64,000 nt of DNA from Mesostigma viride (GCA_009746045.1 RPFO01000080.1:7673140-7737139); one strand, 5' to 3'; counted from the first letter of the stretch, positions 41,535-53,000 are shown. A program made the numbers and translations. The notes: a model not told the origin generated them from the letters alone.

Positions 41535-44173
41535 ATCCCACCACGAAAGGTATCGTCCCTCGCCCGGGGGCATAAGAAAGGGTCCGAATTAAGAAAGGTG
41601 GTGCGCAACACTTTCGGCACTCCCATTGCCGCCTGGCATTACTCTCCCACCTTGGGACAAATGGTTTTCAGCAACGGGAAGGTCAGCCGCTATACAACGC
41701 CCACCGAGCTGGCCACCATCTTGGCAGGGCCCTGCCCCTGCCAACAACAACGGTATTTCAAGTACCTTGATCCCACCTCACAGCACGTCATGACCGCTGA
41801 CCTCAGCATCCTGCCGAGCCACACGCTTGTAGACCTTTTTGCCAAAGGCACCAAGTTTCGGCCGTGGGTCCAGCGCACGTGTGCCAAAGAGGTGAATGCA
41901 CTGCTCTCCACATCACTGCGCAAATTTTGCAATGCCATGAGCACGGACCTACAGCTTGCTCCCCTTGCCATGGAACCGTGGTTTCGCGCCGTCATTCACG
42001 AATGCAATGCACGTCTCACCAGGCTTGATTACCGTCTCCAGCAGGTCCACCGCACCACCTGGCTCAACACCACAGATAAAGCACTTCTTGACCACTTCAA
42101 GCAGGACTTTATCATCACGTGTGTTGACAAGAGTGCCAACAACTTTGCTTTCATATGCAAGAAGCACTACCTTGCTACTTTGCAACACGAGTTGGCGTCC
42201 AGCCCTACCTATGTTCAGCGTGCACAGTCCACCGCCAGTATCACCGCTGCTCATCGGGCTTTTCTGCACAGCCAAAACATTTTTGCTCGGGCATTCCTTA
42301 AGCGGCAGCGACGCGCCACCACCACTACGTTCCCATATCTGTATCTCACTCTTAAGCTGCACAAAACTCCTGTTGCTTTGCGCACCATTGCTGCGTCGCA
42401 TTCAGCCCCACTGATGCCTCTCTCGAAACTCATCTGCCATGCTTTGAATGCTCTTCTCCCCGAAGCCAATGCATTATGGGTGGAGGTGCTGTCGAATGCC
42501 GGGTATGAATGCGCTGGTAGTTGGATCGTCATAGACTCAGCCCAAGTACGCCTACGCCTTGCCGCCCTTAGCCGTTCTAAGACAGCAGCAGAGAAACGTA
42601 TACCTATGCCCATAGCCACCTATGATTTCACCACTCTATATACCACACTAGATTTGCACGATTTGAAAGCTCGTTTAGATAGCCTCCTTACTCGTCTGTA
42701 TGCACGTAGGCCTCACGGGCGCAACCACCTGCACGTGCGTGTTTCTCAGACCAAGCCCACGGCAACGTGGCTCTCAGGGATCGCGGCAGGTGCTATCGTG
42801 CGGGATGGTTATAATTATATTATCACGAAGGCTGACCTTGTCCATTGGATCTCTTATCTTGTTGATAACACCTTCATCTGTTTTGCGGGCAATGTATACC
42901 AACAAGCTATCGGCATCCCTATGGGCACTAACTGTGCCGGTCTCCTTGCAAACCTCTATCTATACACTTATGAGCTTGCATTCATGGAGAATCTCATTGC
43001 CTCAAACGATGATGTTCTCATCAGGCGTTTTATCCATACATGTCGATACATTGATGATGTCATCGCTTTCGACAACCCTGATTTCGCAACCCATTTGTAT
43101 ATCACCGCTGGTCTGCCTGGCATCTACCCGCAAGCGTCCCTCACATTAAAGCTCACGTCGGAGGATACTCATTGCAATTACCTCGATCTTAACATTACCC
43201 ATAACAAGAAGGGCTGGCGTACGGCTATCTATGATAAGCGCAAGGATCCTAAATACCAACAAATTCCTTTTATTCGTTACCCCGATATTCACAGTCTCCT
43301 TTCCCACACAGCAAAATATGGTGTTGTTCTTTCTCAGTTACATCGTTTTTCCCGTCTTTGTTCTTATCGTGTTGATTTCATCACGACTCTTGTTGAACTC
43401 TTGCAGCGTTTATTGGTCAAAGACTATGACCGAGCCATTATGCTCCGTCAAGTCCGATGTTTTTTGCAACGTCACCCACATCTGTTCGGTGCTGCCCCTT
43501 GGCACAAGCTCTACAAACAGGTCGTGGACCGGCTGGATCGCATAGTATCTCCGCACATCTGAACCCTGTGATGCCAGATCTCCTTTGCGGCCGTTCCGAG
43601 CTTGGCACTGGATTCGTTGTCCACATCGTCGCGTCGCTGCCGCAACACGATGTTTTCTGGCATCCGCGGGCTTTTGGTTCCCGCCGCACATTTGAAAGTG
43701 CTGTCCTCCGGCTTTTTGCCTTTGCACCGTGTGCAGTTCTTGGACGTTTGGAATCATGGCATGGCTAACGTGATGACTGACTAGCTAGACCTTTTCAGTG
43801 GTTTTCCATTTGCGGGTATTTCCTCGTAAATGGTGGGAGAGCGATCGCAGCAATGGTGCTCACCACTAGACACTCCCGGCCAGTTAGGCTAGAAACACAC
43901 GCCCTGATCAAGCATGCTGTTTCCGGCCCCACCGTCTAGGTCATCTAGTCGCTCCACACGTAAGCCAGCCATAATTTCAATGCACAAGGATACACATTTC
44001 CATCACCATTCATCTTCATCATCCTGAACGACTCGAAAACGCGGAAAAGATAACGGCAGGCTCGAGCTACCATGGTCCGGATTCTCCCGATTTCTGGCCT
44101 GCGCTGGTTGTCTCTTTGATAAGAAAGGGTCCGAATTCTCCCGATTTCTGGCCTGCGCTAGATGTCTCCTTGA
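41380..44173 (+). mobile_element. Penelope-like retroelement
   Basis: The RT coding region is followed by a ~550-base 3' region (43563-44116). That region recurs 5'-truncated at 56169-56702 and supplies the 3' ends of tiny insertions at 17274, 40666 and 55081. After the 3' end (CTCTTTG, ~44116) come ATAAGAAAGGGTCCGAATT (also at 41572-41590, before the RT) and a second partial 3' end to 44173, suggesting a head-to-tail partial copy as is common for Penelope-like elements. The left boundary is a guess. Confidence 0.6.
41535..43562 (+). CDS. Penelope-like reverse transcriptase
   Basis: Open from just after a TAG at 41532. There is no ATG near the start (a GTG lies at 41598), so the N-terminus is probably missing or on another exon. 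From the GTG, 654 residues follow. RT motifs: VDKSANNFAFICKKHY (~residue 180), TYDFTTLYTTL as motif A (~340), GIPMGTNCAGLLANLYLYTYE as motif B' (~438), the catalytic RYIDDVIAF with YIDD at ~483-486, and NYLDLNI after it. This motif style is that of Penelope-like and related telomerase-like RTs. The C-terminus ends at HLFGAAPWHKLYKQV... without the GIY-YIG endonuclease found C- or N-terminally in most such elements. All RT catalytic Asp are present. Confidence 0.75.
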   Translation: MPPRKVSSLARGHKKGSELRKVVRNTFGTPIAAWHYSPTLGQMVFSNGKVSRYTTPTELATILAGPCPCQQQRYFKYLDPTSQHVMTADLSILPSHTLVDLFAKGTKFRPWVQRTCAKEVNALLSTSLRKFCNAMSTDLQLAPLAMEPWFRAVIHECNARLTRLDYRLQQVHRTTWLNTTDKALLDHFKQDFIITCVDKSANNFAFICKKHYLATLQHELASSPTYVQRAQSTASITAAHRAFLHSQNIFARAFLKRQRRATTTTFPYLYLTLKLHKTPVALRTIAASHSAPLMPLSKLICHALNALLPEANALWVEVLSNAGYECAGSWIVIDSAQVRLRLAALSRSKTAAEKRIPMPIATYDFTTLYTTLDLHDLKARLDSLLTRLYARRPHGRNHLHVRVSQTKPTATWLSGIAAGAIVRDGYNYIITKADLVHWISYLVDNTFICFAGNVYQQAIGIPMGTNCAGLLANLYLYTYELAFMENLIASNDDVLIRRFIHTCRYIDDVIAFDNPDFATHLYITAGLPGIYPQASLTLKLTSEDTHCNYLDLNITHNKKGWRTAIYDKRKDPKYQQIPFIRYPDIHSLLSHTAKYGVVLSQLHRFSRLCSYRVDFITTLVELLQRLLVKDYDRAIMLRQVRCFLQRHPHLFGAAPWHKLYKQVVDRLDRIVSPHI

Positions 44174-44809
44174 TAAAAATTTTCCCCCTTCCATGCAGGA
44201 CGCGCATCCCGCGAGACTGGTGGCGCAAACCGATAGTTATGGAAATCATGACGTAAAGCAGCACACTTTCGACTCAAAGGCCAGTATAAACGCTTCCTTG
44301 CCGTTGATTGAATCCCACAACACCTGACTTTTCAAAATGCACAAACAACATCATTCAACGACCTTCTTTCACGAGTTCGCATGATTTCTCTGCATTCCGC
44401 ATGCTATCGTTGTCTTCGTCCCTTCGTGCCTTCGTTGCATCCGTTATAATCTGTTGAAATCATTGAAACCAACGCTACCGAGCTGTCCTTTGGCACGCAG
44501 CGACTGCGGTCGCCACGACACGCAAAAACCAGGCAGCAACCGGGCAACATGCACAAACAACACCATTAAATGACCTTATTTAATGGAAATCGTGCGAATT
44601 CTCTGAATTCCGCATGCTATCCATGTCTTCGTCCCATCGTGCACTCGTTGCGTCCGTTGAAATTATTGAAACAAACCCTTTACCGAGCTGTCCTCTGGCA
44701 CGCAGCGACTGCGCAGTCGACATGCAAAGACGAACCAACACGCAGCGACTGGGCAACAATGCCGCAATTCTGTGGTCAAACTGACGCTAGTTCCCGGCCA
44801 ATAACCGGG
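44174..44809. other. Intergenic; includes a partial duplication
   Basis: No gene. Two related blocks (44320-44460 and 44530-44680: CACAAACAACA, TTCGCATGA, CATGCTAT, GTCTTCGTCCC) show an old ~210-base tandem duplication. CCGGG at 44805-44809 is the left TSD of the satellite-TIR element. Confidence 0.55.
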
Positions 44810-44889
44810 AGGGGATTCATAGGTGTTTGCTCAATTTCACAAGTCTTCAAATGAGTAAAAAAAAAATCTTTCAGATCTGAGGGTACCTA

Positions 44890-46470
44890 AAGCTGGACTG
44901 TTGCAGGCAGCATGTAGACCATGAAAATAGACCACCCACGAAAATTGGGCTCATTCTGAGCTCAAATGGTGACATGTGACAGCATACATGTGCAGTTTTT
45001 CGTCATTTTCCCCCTTTTCTTACATGAAACAAATATGAATAGTGAACAAATGAACTCATATCAGGCTGGATTCTTGCAGGCAGCATCTAGACCATGAAAA
45101 TAGACCACCCACAAAAATTGGGCTCATTCTGAGCTCAAATGGTGACATGTGACAGCATACATGTGCAGTTTTTCGTCATTTTCCCCCTTTTCTTACATGA
45201 AACAAATATGAATAGTGGACAAATGAACTCATTTCAGGCTGGATTCTTGCAGGCAGCATGTAGACCATGCAAATAGACCACCCACAAAAATTGGGCTCAT
45301 TCTGAGCTCAAATGGTGACATGTGACAGCATACATGTGCAGTTTTTCGTCATTTTCCCCCTTTTCTTACATGAAACAAATATGAATAGTGGACAAATGAA
45401 CTCATTTCAGGCTGGATTCTTGCAGGCAGCATGTAGACCATGAAAATAGACCACCCACAAAAATTGGGCTCATTCTGAGCTCAAATGGTGACATGTGACA
45501 GCATACATGTGCATTTTTTCGTCATTTTCCCCCTTTTCTTACATGAAACAAATATGAATAGTGGACAAATGAACTCATTTCAGGCTGGATTCTTGCAGGC
45601 AGCATCTAGACCATGAAAATAGACCACCCACAAAAATTGGGCTCATTCTGAGCTCAAATGGTGACATGTGACAGCATACATGTGCAGTTTTTCGTCATTT
45701 TCCCCCTTTTCTGACATGAAACAAATATGAATAGTGAACAAATGAACTCATTTCAGGCTGGATTCTTGCAAGCAGCATCTAGACCATGAAAATAGACCAC
45801 CCACAAAAATTGGGCTCATTCTGAGCTCAAATGGTGACATGTGACAGTGTAAATATGCAGCTTTTCGTCATTTGCACCGGTTTCTTACATGAAACTAATA
45901 GGAATCATGACCAAATGAACTCATATCGAGCTGCCAGGATTCTTGCAAGCAACATTTAAACCATAATACTACACCACCTACAAAAATTGGGCTCATTATG
46001 AGCTCAAATGGTGACATGTGACAGTATAAATATGCAGTTTTACGCCATTTTCATCGTTTTCTTACACGAAATAAATAGGAATCATGACCAAATGAGCTCA
46101 TATCGAGCTGGATTCTTGCAAGCTACATTTAAACCATAATACTAGACCACCTACAAAAATTGGGCTCATTATGAGCTCAAATGGTGACATGTGACAGTAT
46201 AAATATGCAACCTTTTGTCATTTGCACCGGTTTCTTACATGAAACAAATAGGAATCATGAACCAATGAACTCATATCCAGCTGGATTCTTGCAAGCTACA
46301 TTTAAACCATAATACTACACCACCTACAAAAATTGGGCTCATTATGAGCTCAAATGGTGACATGTGACAGTATGAATATGCAGTTTTACGCCATTTGCAC
46401 CGGTTTCTTACATGAAACAAATAGGAATCATGACCAAATGAACTCATATCAAGCTGGATTCTTGCAAGCT
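44890..46470 (+). repeat. 173-bp satellite array, left arm (nine units)
   Basis: Units start at 44890, 45063, 45236, 45409, 45582, 45755, 45929, 46106 and 46279, with a partial at 46452. The unit contains GATTCTTGCAGGCAGCAT, AATAGACCACCCAC, TTGGGCTCATTCTGAGCTCA, GGTGACATGTGACAG and TTACATGAAACAAATATGAA. The outer six are nearly identical; the inner units are diverged, so homogenisation acts from the outside. Confidence 0.95.
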
Positions 46471-48100
46471 TAACATCCATGAAATATGCTCATTGTATAA
46501 TGGTTTACGATTTATGAATGCAGGGGGGTCGCTACGCGAGTGACCAACAAGCACTCAAGTCAACAATATGCCCAGAAAGAAGGCAGGGCCAGGTAAAGTA
46601 AAGGCTGGTCCTGAAAATGCACCCAGGGTGCCCACAACATGTCTACTACGTTACACCCTCGCTATCCTAGACCCTGCAGCCTGCCGGGGGGGGCACAAAA
46701 TGTAACTGGCAGCCAGGGACCATGGTGCAGGCCAAACAGCAGGTGTAAAGCTAGCTCAAAGCTAGCTCAGTCCAAAGAATGAAATAATAAGAAGCAAATA
46801 CTTGGCAAGGTTAGGTCCATGATCGTTATTGGAGGCTTGGCTGCCACCACGGTGCTCGACAATGATGCTGAAGCCTTCAATTATATATAAAGCAGATACT
46901 GCAAAGAGGCACAAATAGCAATACAAGCACAATGTAAGCATGACAAGCTCAAGTTTCCAAGCCAGTCTAGCTCACTTGGACATGAGTTAAAGCGTTGGAA
47001 ACATATGGGCAACATCCCAGCAGGCCTTGAAAAAGTTTTCAGCAACAAGGCAGTATATGTTTTAAATCAAACTACCACATTGCAATTCTAAGCACAGTGA
47101 CTTCTGCTTGCTGCTGTTTTGACGACACAAGGCCGTTTACCTTTTCAGTGACAACACGGGAAAAGAAAGCATTACCCAGCAAACTTCCTTTAAGTTCCCC
47201 GGACATAGGCGTAATCACAACCACGACGTTGGGCATCGAAAAGAACCGGAATCATAAAGTCTGCGGGAGTTATAAGCTACGATACTCTTGACACGCTTAT
47301 TTAGAACGACGCGGTTGCGGATGACATCCGGAACCTTGTTCTTGACGTGCGCCCAGGCCGCCAGCTGCGCGGAACAGCTCAAGAAATATATATTAAAGGA
47401 CGGTGACGCCCGGGAAGCACCCAGCCTTGCGGCAAAAGTAAAATATGGCTCGCGCTCGCCGTGGTTTTCGCCAGGCGTGACTGCGATATCACGACGAAAA
47501 AATGGAGACTCTTTGACCCATCTAACTGCCCAGGTCCCTCTGTTGCCCGGGTCGCCCATTAGCCCAGAAGCGTACCATAACCCATACTCGCGATATCCGC
47601 AGCTACTGGGCGGAAAAAGAAATTGTAAAACCGAACAGCATACTGACCTATCATGCCATCTACGTAGCTTCCAGAATTTCTTCACCGTTGCCAAAATCCG
47701 TTCATGAACAATATTTTCGACGTACACAAAGCACCTGCACGTCAATCTCCCCTGACATTGGTTATCTGCCCCATCTTCATGATCTAACACGCAAACACCT
47801 AAAGTATTTGCATAACACAGGCGTTTTGCCCTCTGGTTCTCAGTTTCACTCATTGCCATATCATATTATGCAGGCACGTTTTGGTAAACAATCGCCGGCG
47901 ACGTTGGTTTTGTTCGTGCGCGCACAAAGTAATTACCGGTAGTGCTTGGCAGGCTGTACGCACCTGCAGCCGCGCGCGCGCAAAGACGACGGTCACTGTG
48001 CTTTGTTCATTCAAATGCCATTTGCATGCGAGGCTCGGACAACACCGCGGACTGTTTGAATCAGAATTTTTTCACTTTTGGATGGTCCTTCGTTTCTCGC
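46471..48100. other. Interior of satellite-TIR element, left half
   Basis: No known protein. The ATG at 46569 gives MPRKKAGPG and then a GTAAAGT donor-like site, so it may be a first exon. Around 47215-47859 the minus strand has an open 214-residue frame overlapping a 139-residue plus-strand frame (47288-47707); neither shows a transposase, polymerase or capsid motif. Confidence 0.4.
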
Positions 48101-48760
48101 ATGTTCAGCCCAGTTCAGGTTGTACGGTCAGTGTTGGGGGTCGGTGCATGGGTTCTCAATGGAATTCTCAATGGAATGCCGCAACAGCCCATTTTCATTG
48201 AGAATGCAAGTCCTTTTCGCATGTTCAGCCCAGTTCAGGCTGTACGGTCAGTGTTGGGGGTCGGTGAATGGGTTCTCAATGGAATTCTCAATGGAATGCC
48301 GCAACAGCCCATTTTCATTGAGAATGCAAGACCTTTTTGCATGTTCAGCCCAGTTCAGGCTGTACGGTCAGTGTTGGGGGTCGTTGAATGAGTTCTCAAT
48401 GGAATTCTCAATGGAATGCCGCAACAGCCCATTTTCATTGAGAATGCAAGTCCTTTTCGCATGTTCAGCCCAGTTCAGGCTGTACGGTCAGTGTTGGGGG
48501 TCGGTGAATGAGTTCTCAATGGAATTCTCAATGGAATGCCGCAACAGCCCATTTTCATTGAGAATGCAAGTCCTTTTCGCATGTTCAGCCCAATTCAGGC
48601 TGTACGGTCAGTGTTGGGGGTCGGTGAATGAGTTCTGAATGGAATTCTCAATGGAATGCCGTTACAGCCCATTTTCATTGAGAATGCAAGACCTTTTCGT
48701 ATGTTCTGGCTGTACGGTCAGTGTTGGGGGTCGGTGAATGAATTCTGCATGAATGGAACT
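48101..48760 (+). repeat. 120-bp tandem repeat, ~5.5 units
   Basis: Units start at 48101, 48221, 48341, 48461 and 48581, then a shortened one near 48700. Each holds ATGTTCAGCCCAGTTCAGGC, GGTCAGTGTTGGGGGTCGG, a doubled CTCAATGGAATT block and CAACAGCCCATTTTCATTGA. The period is divisible by three, so two plus-strand frames remain open as 40-residue repeats (LFACSAQFRLYGQCWG...). Confidence 0.95.
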
Positions 48761-48912
48761 TTCATACGCCGCGCTGAGTCGGTGGAAGATCGAGCCACAA
48801 AAGAGGCAGGAGAGGCATCATTGGGAGAGGCGTGCCAACCCCGAGCGAGACGATGGTGAATTCGATCAAATTGGCTGATTGCAATAATTTTGCGGAGCTA
48901 GAATAATCGCTC

Positions 48913-49194
48913 GTGACGGCCTTTAGTAAGGAGCACGACATGGCCCATCTGCTATACTCCGATGGCGACGATGAAATAGTGGGATTTGATGAGGTGCAGG
49001 CTGCGCTTTGCGCATGCCCCGGTGTGCAGTTGCCAAATCTTCCACCTGCGAGCATTGCGCGAGGGAAGGCGGACATTACTGAGTGCATTCGCAAGCAGGT
49101 CGCCCAGCGTTCCACGGCAATGAAGCAAGCCAAGGCCACCCCGCGCCACAAGCGCCGGCCTCCCATCATTCCTGATTCAGACTCTGATGACTAG
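48913..49194 (+). CDS. Small acidic-tailed protein inside the satellite-TIR element
   Basis: A 93-residue frame whose composition is more protein-like than its surroundings: MTAFSKEHDMAHLLYSDGDD..., a middle DEVQAALCACPGVQLPNLPP, then RSTAMKQAKATPRHKRRPP and an acidic SDSDD terminus. It could be the last exon of a larger gene starting near 46569, or an independent small ORF. No family recognised. Position just inside the right array makes it the best candidate for an element-encoded product. Confidence 0.4.
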   Translation: MTAFSKEHDMAHLLYSDGDDEIVGFDEVQAALCACPGVQLPNLPPASIARGKADITECIRKQVAQRSTAMKQAKATPRHKRRPPIIPDSDSDD

Positions 49195-49439
49195 CCTTGC
49201 CGCATGTGGCTTTTAATTTTTCATGGCTGCCCTACCTTCTCGGTGCATGCTTTGCGGCTAGCAGCCTTGTGATCAACACATTCCGTGTCTTATGACCTTG
49301 GTTCATAGGTTTATTACATGTCCTTACAATTGGTAGAACATATATCAAATGGGATAAAACCATATTTGGGTGAACAGGTTTCATGGCTCATGGCTCATCT
49401 ATTTTTTTTCAATGGGATATGACGTAAAAGCTGGCAATG

Positions 49440-51355
49440 TGCATTTTCTAAATGCTGCCTGCAAGAATCCAACTTGATATGAGTTCATTTGTTCACTATT
49501 CATATTTGTTTCATGTAAGTTAACCGAGAAAATGACGAAAAACTGCAAATGTATGCTGTCACATGTCACCATTTGAGCTCAGAATGAGCCCAATTTTTGT
49601 GGGTGGTCTATTTTCATGGTCTAGATGCTGCCTGCAAGAATCCAGCCTGAAATGAGTTCATTTGTTCACTATTCATATTTGTTTCATGTAAGAAAAGGGG
49701 GAAAATGACGAAAAACTGCACATGTATGCTGTCACATGTCACCATTTGAGCTCAAAATGAGCCCAATTTTCGTGGGTGGTCTATTTTCATGGTATAAATG
49801 CTGCCTGCAAGAATCCAGCCTGATATGAGTTCATTTGTTCACTATTCATATTTGTTTCATGTAAGAAAAGGGGGAAAATGACGAAAAACTGCACATGTAT
49901 GCTGTCACATGTCACCATTTGAGCTCAGAATGAGCCCAATTTTCGTGGGTGGTCTATTTTCATGGTATAAATGCTGCCTGCAAGAATCCAGCCTGAAATG
50001 AGTTCATTTGTCCACTATTCATATTTGTTGCATGTAAGAAAAGGGGGAAAATGACGAAAAACTGCACATGTATGCTGTCACATGTCACCATTTGAGCTCA
50101 GAATGAGCCCAATTTTTGTGGGTGGTCTATTTTCATGGTCTACATGCTGCCTGCAAGAATCCAGCCTGATATGAGTTCATTTGTCCACTATTCATATTTG
50201 TTTCATGTAAGAAAAGGGGGAAAATGACGAAAAACTGCACATGTATGCGGTCAAATGTCACCATTTGAGCTCAGAATGAGCCCAATTTTTGTGGGTGGTC
50301 TATTTTCATGGTCTAGATGCTGCCTGCAAGAACCCAGCCTGATATGAGTTCATTTGTTCACTGTTCATATTTGTTTCATGTAAGAAAAGGGGGAAAATGA
50401 CGAAAAACTGCACATGTATGCTGTCACATGTCACCATTTGAGCTCAGAATGAGCCCAATTTTTGTGGGTGGTCTATTTTCATGGTCTAGATGCTGCCTGC
50501 AAGAATCCAGCCTGATATGAGTTCATTTGTTCACTATTCATATTTGTTTCATGTAAGAAAAGGGGGAAAATGACGAAAAACTGCACATGTATGCGGTCAA
50601 ATGTCACCATTTGAGCTCAGAATGAGCCCAATTTTTGAGGGAGGTCTATTTTCATGGTCTAGATGCTGCCTGCAAGAACCCAGCCTGATATGAGTTCATT
50701 TGTTCACTGTTCATATTTGTTTCATGTAAGAAAAGGGGGAAAATGACGAAAAACTGCACATGTATGCTGTCACATGTCACCATTTGAGCTCAGAATGAGC
50801 CCAATTTTTGTGGGTGGTCTATTTTCATGGTCTAGATGCTGCCTGCAAGAATCCAGCCTGATATGAGTTCATTTGTTCACTATTCATATTTGTTGCATGT
50901 AAGAAAAGGGGGAAAATGACGAAAAACTGCACATGTATGCGGTCACATGTCACCATTTGAGCTCAGAATGAGCCCAATTTTTGTGGGTGGTCTATTTTCA
51001 TGGTATAGATGCTGCCTGCAAGAACCCAGCCTGATACGAGTTCATTTGTTCACTGTTCATATTTGTTTCATGTAAGAAAAGGGGGGAAATGACGAAAAAC
51101 TGCACATGTATGCTGTCACATGTCACCATTTGAGCTCAGAATGAGCCCAATTTTTGTGGGTGGTCTATTTTCATGGTATAAATGCTGCCTGCAAGAATCC
51201 AGCCTGATATGAGTTCATTTGTTCACTATTCATATTTGTTTCATGTAAGAAAAGGGGGAAAATGACGAAAAACTGCACATGTATGCTGTCACATGTCACC
51301 ATTTGAGCTCAGAATGAGCCCAATTTTTGTGGGTGGTCTATTTTCATGGTCTGAA
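49440..51355 (-). repeat. 173-bp satellite array, right arm (~11 units, inverted)
   Basis: Reverse complement of the left array. About eleven units are marked by CTGCCTGCAAGAATCCAGCC at ~173-bp spacing. A few variants (GCGGTCAAATGTCACC, GAACCCAGCCTG) recur in alternate units, suggesting a two-unit higher-order period of ~346 bp in the centre of the array. Confidence 0.93.
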
Positions 51356-51839
51356 GGCTGGATGACCCCTGCTTTATTGACAAATATAAGGATTTAATCA
51401 CATGTGGAAAAATTGAGTAAAATTTATGAAATTGAGCAAACACTTATGAATCCCCTCCGGGCAACAACCCCACCACGTTTGTCGCACACATACCGCTTGA
51501 ATCGGTCGCAATGCCGAAATTCTGTGGTCAATAGGCCACGCTACTCGAATACGGAAGAGTTTTCGCAACACTTTTGGCAAGAGTTTGGGCAAACAACTTT
51601 AGGCACGCCAGCCAAAACGCTGTCTGACAAAAGTTTGGCCGCAATGGTGGCACAAATGGGCCAAACTTTGCCGCGCAACCAGTGGACGCAACCAAGCCAA
51701 CGGCACGCATGTAAGGGAACCCCTACGGTCGACCCCCCAATCGCGGTCGCCGCGGAACGCTACTCGCACGCGGCAACAGTTTGCTTTTAGGGTTTGCGCA
51801 AACTTTTCGCTGTCTAAAATTGTAATATAAAGGGCAAAA

Positions 51840-52020
51840 GATCCGACCTCGGATGTAAACCGTAAGAGTAGTCTGTGCCGTAAATTACCACCTCGTAATT
51901 TACGCCTCGGATCCTTTTTACTACCCTCGGACGAAAAGTATAGTGTAATACACGTATTATACGAAATACGCAATACGCCGAGGTTTTGCCGTATTGCCGT
52001 ATTGCCGTACTAGCTCACAC
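51840..52020. repeat. GTA-rich dispersed repeat (copy 3)
   Basis: The reverse complement matches 18797-18975, including GTAGTAAAAAGGATCCGAGG, the CGTATTATACG blocks and the AGTGTGAGCTAGTACGGC end. Confidence 0.8.
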
Positions 52021-52295
52021 TGTGGGGGCGGGCGCACCCGAACAGAAAGCTCTGAATGTTAGCCAGCCATAATTTTAACGTACACGGCTCCACATTTCCA
52101 TCATCATCCATTAATTAAAAATTAAATTAGATTATCACATGACTCCGTGGGGGGATCATGTAGCGCGTATTCCCTTGCTCGGGATGGATGGAGGTGGGCG
52201 AAACCGCGAAACCGGACTAAGCTAACTCTAAGCTATATCAACCTACATTAAAGACCATCGGATCTATTCTAATCTAGAAAACCCTAACTACCCTA

Positions 52296-52589
52296 CTAAG
52301 CAAAGCGCCCCTTCCTTCTGGGGGGAGTGGGCTTGCCCACAGGGGCCGGCGTGTGAGCCTGGACAATTGTCTTCCACCTCTGCTTGTTCTGCATAGCAGT
52401 CCAAGCAAGAGAGAGGGAGTGAGTGCGGTGTTCAAACGGAGCTGGGATATCGACCACTAGGTCGGCCAGCAACTGCTGTAGACTACTGACTGTATAGGTC
52501 ATGGCAGGTTTACCCATCTTTCTAGGAATGTCCTTGGGGCCAGGCCAGCAGGTCAGGATATGCCGCCCTGGTTCAATGGCAGCCGGCAA
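52296..52589 (-). pseudogene. KRWKT-family retroposon protein fragment
   Basis: A minus-strand 97-residue frame ending in AMQNKQRWKTIVQAHTPAPVGK plus a basic tail, homologous to the fragment at 25430. Upstream residues (YTVSSLQQLLADLVVDIPAPF) extend the family. Downstream, AATTAAATTAGATTATCACATGACTCC-type 3'-end sequence at 52110-52170 marks a retroposon tail. Confidence 0.6.
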
Positions 52590-52599
52590 GCCGCTGGGG

Positions 52600-53000
52600 G
52601 CCGGGCAGACCGAGGTCGGTGTCTACCTGACTGGTGCGAGCAAGACCTCCTACAAATGCTATCCTACGCTACCTAATCTCGTCCGAAACGCGAGGCATAC
52701 CCTGATACAAAGACTCTAAAGACCTATGAGTGGAAAACCCGACGTTCAGGGCCTGTCGGAGCATCCTGGTTACCGTGCCGTTCAGCCGTGTGGCCAGCGT
52801 ACGGTCGGTGAGCGTCCATGCCTCGGCGCCATAGGTGAGCACCGTGAGGACCAGGACCTTGAAGAGCATTCGCTTGCGGTGCTCGCCCAGGTCCGTTCGA
52901 GCGCCGGTAGGTTTTGAGCGAACGGATCAGCCTAGCCCAGGTCAGGCCGATGCGGGCCGTCGGGGAGCATGCTCACCAGCAGTTTGAAGCGATCAAGGAA
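52600..53000 (-). pseudogene. LINE C-terminal fragment (TYGAEAWTLT)
   Basis: Minus strand 52869-52669 reads LVLTVLTYGAEAWTLTDRTLATRLNGTVTRMLRQALNVGF...YQGMPRVSDEIR, the segment just after the RT domain in many RTE/CR1/L1-like elements. Short upstream pieces (FKLLVSMLPD) are in another frame. A relic. Confidence 0.75.

Larger units (their letters stand above)
44810..51456. mobile_element. 6.65-kb element with satellite-bearing terminal inverted repeats
   Basis: The left end AGGGGATTCATAGGTG... and right end ...CACTTATGAATCCCCT are inverted over ~31 bases with one or two mismatches. Immediately outside both ends lies CCGGG (44805-44809 and 51457-51461), a 5-bp target duplication. Inside each end is an array of the same 173-bp satellite in opposite orientation, so effective TIRs are 1.6 and 2.0 kb. 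The 3-kb interior has no recognisable transposase. Known long-TIR elements (Polinton/Maverick, Mutator-like, foldback types) do not match the 5-bp TSD and the lack of their genes, so superfamily is unassigned; it may be non-autonomous. Confidence 0.75.

Noticed and set aside
44020-44050. Hammerhead ribozyme in the Penelope 3' region (CTGAACGACTCGAAAAC)
   Set aside because: It resembles a CUGANGA...GAAA core, but the CUGANGA box is wrong and no stem II or III is evident. Hammerheads are known in such elements, so I looked, but cannot support one here.
44810-51456. Polinton/Maverick or virophage-like element
   Set aside because: Long TIRs beginning AG are reminiscent, but size is too small, the duplication is 5 bp, and no polymerase, integrase, capsid or ATPase gene is visible.
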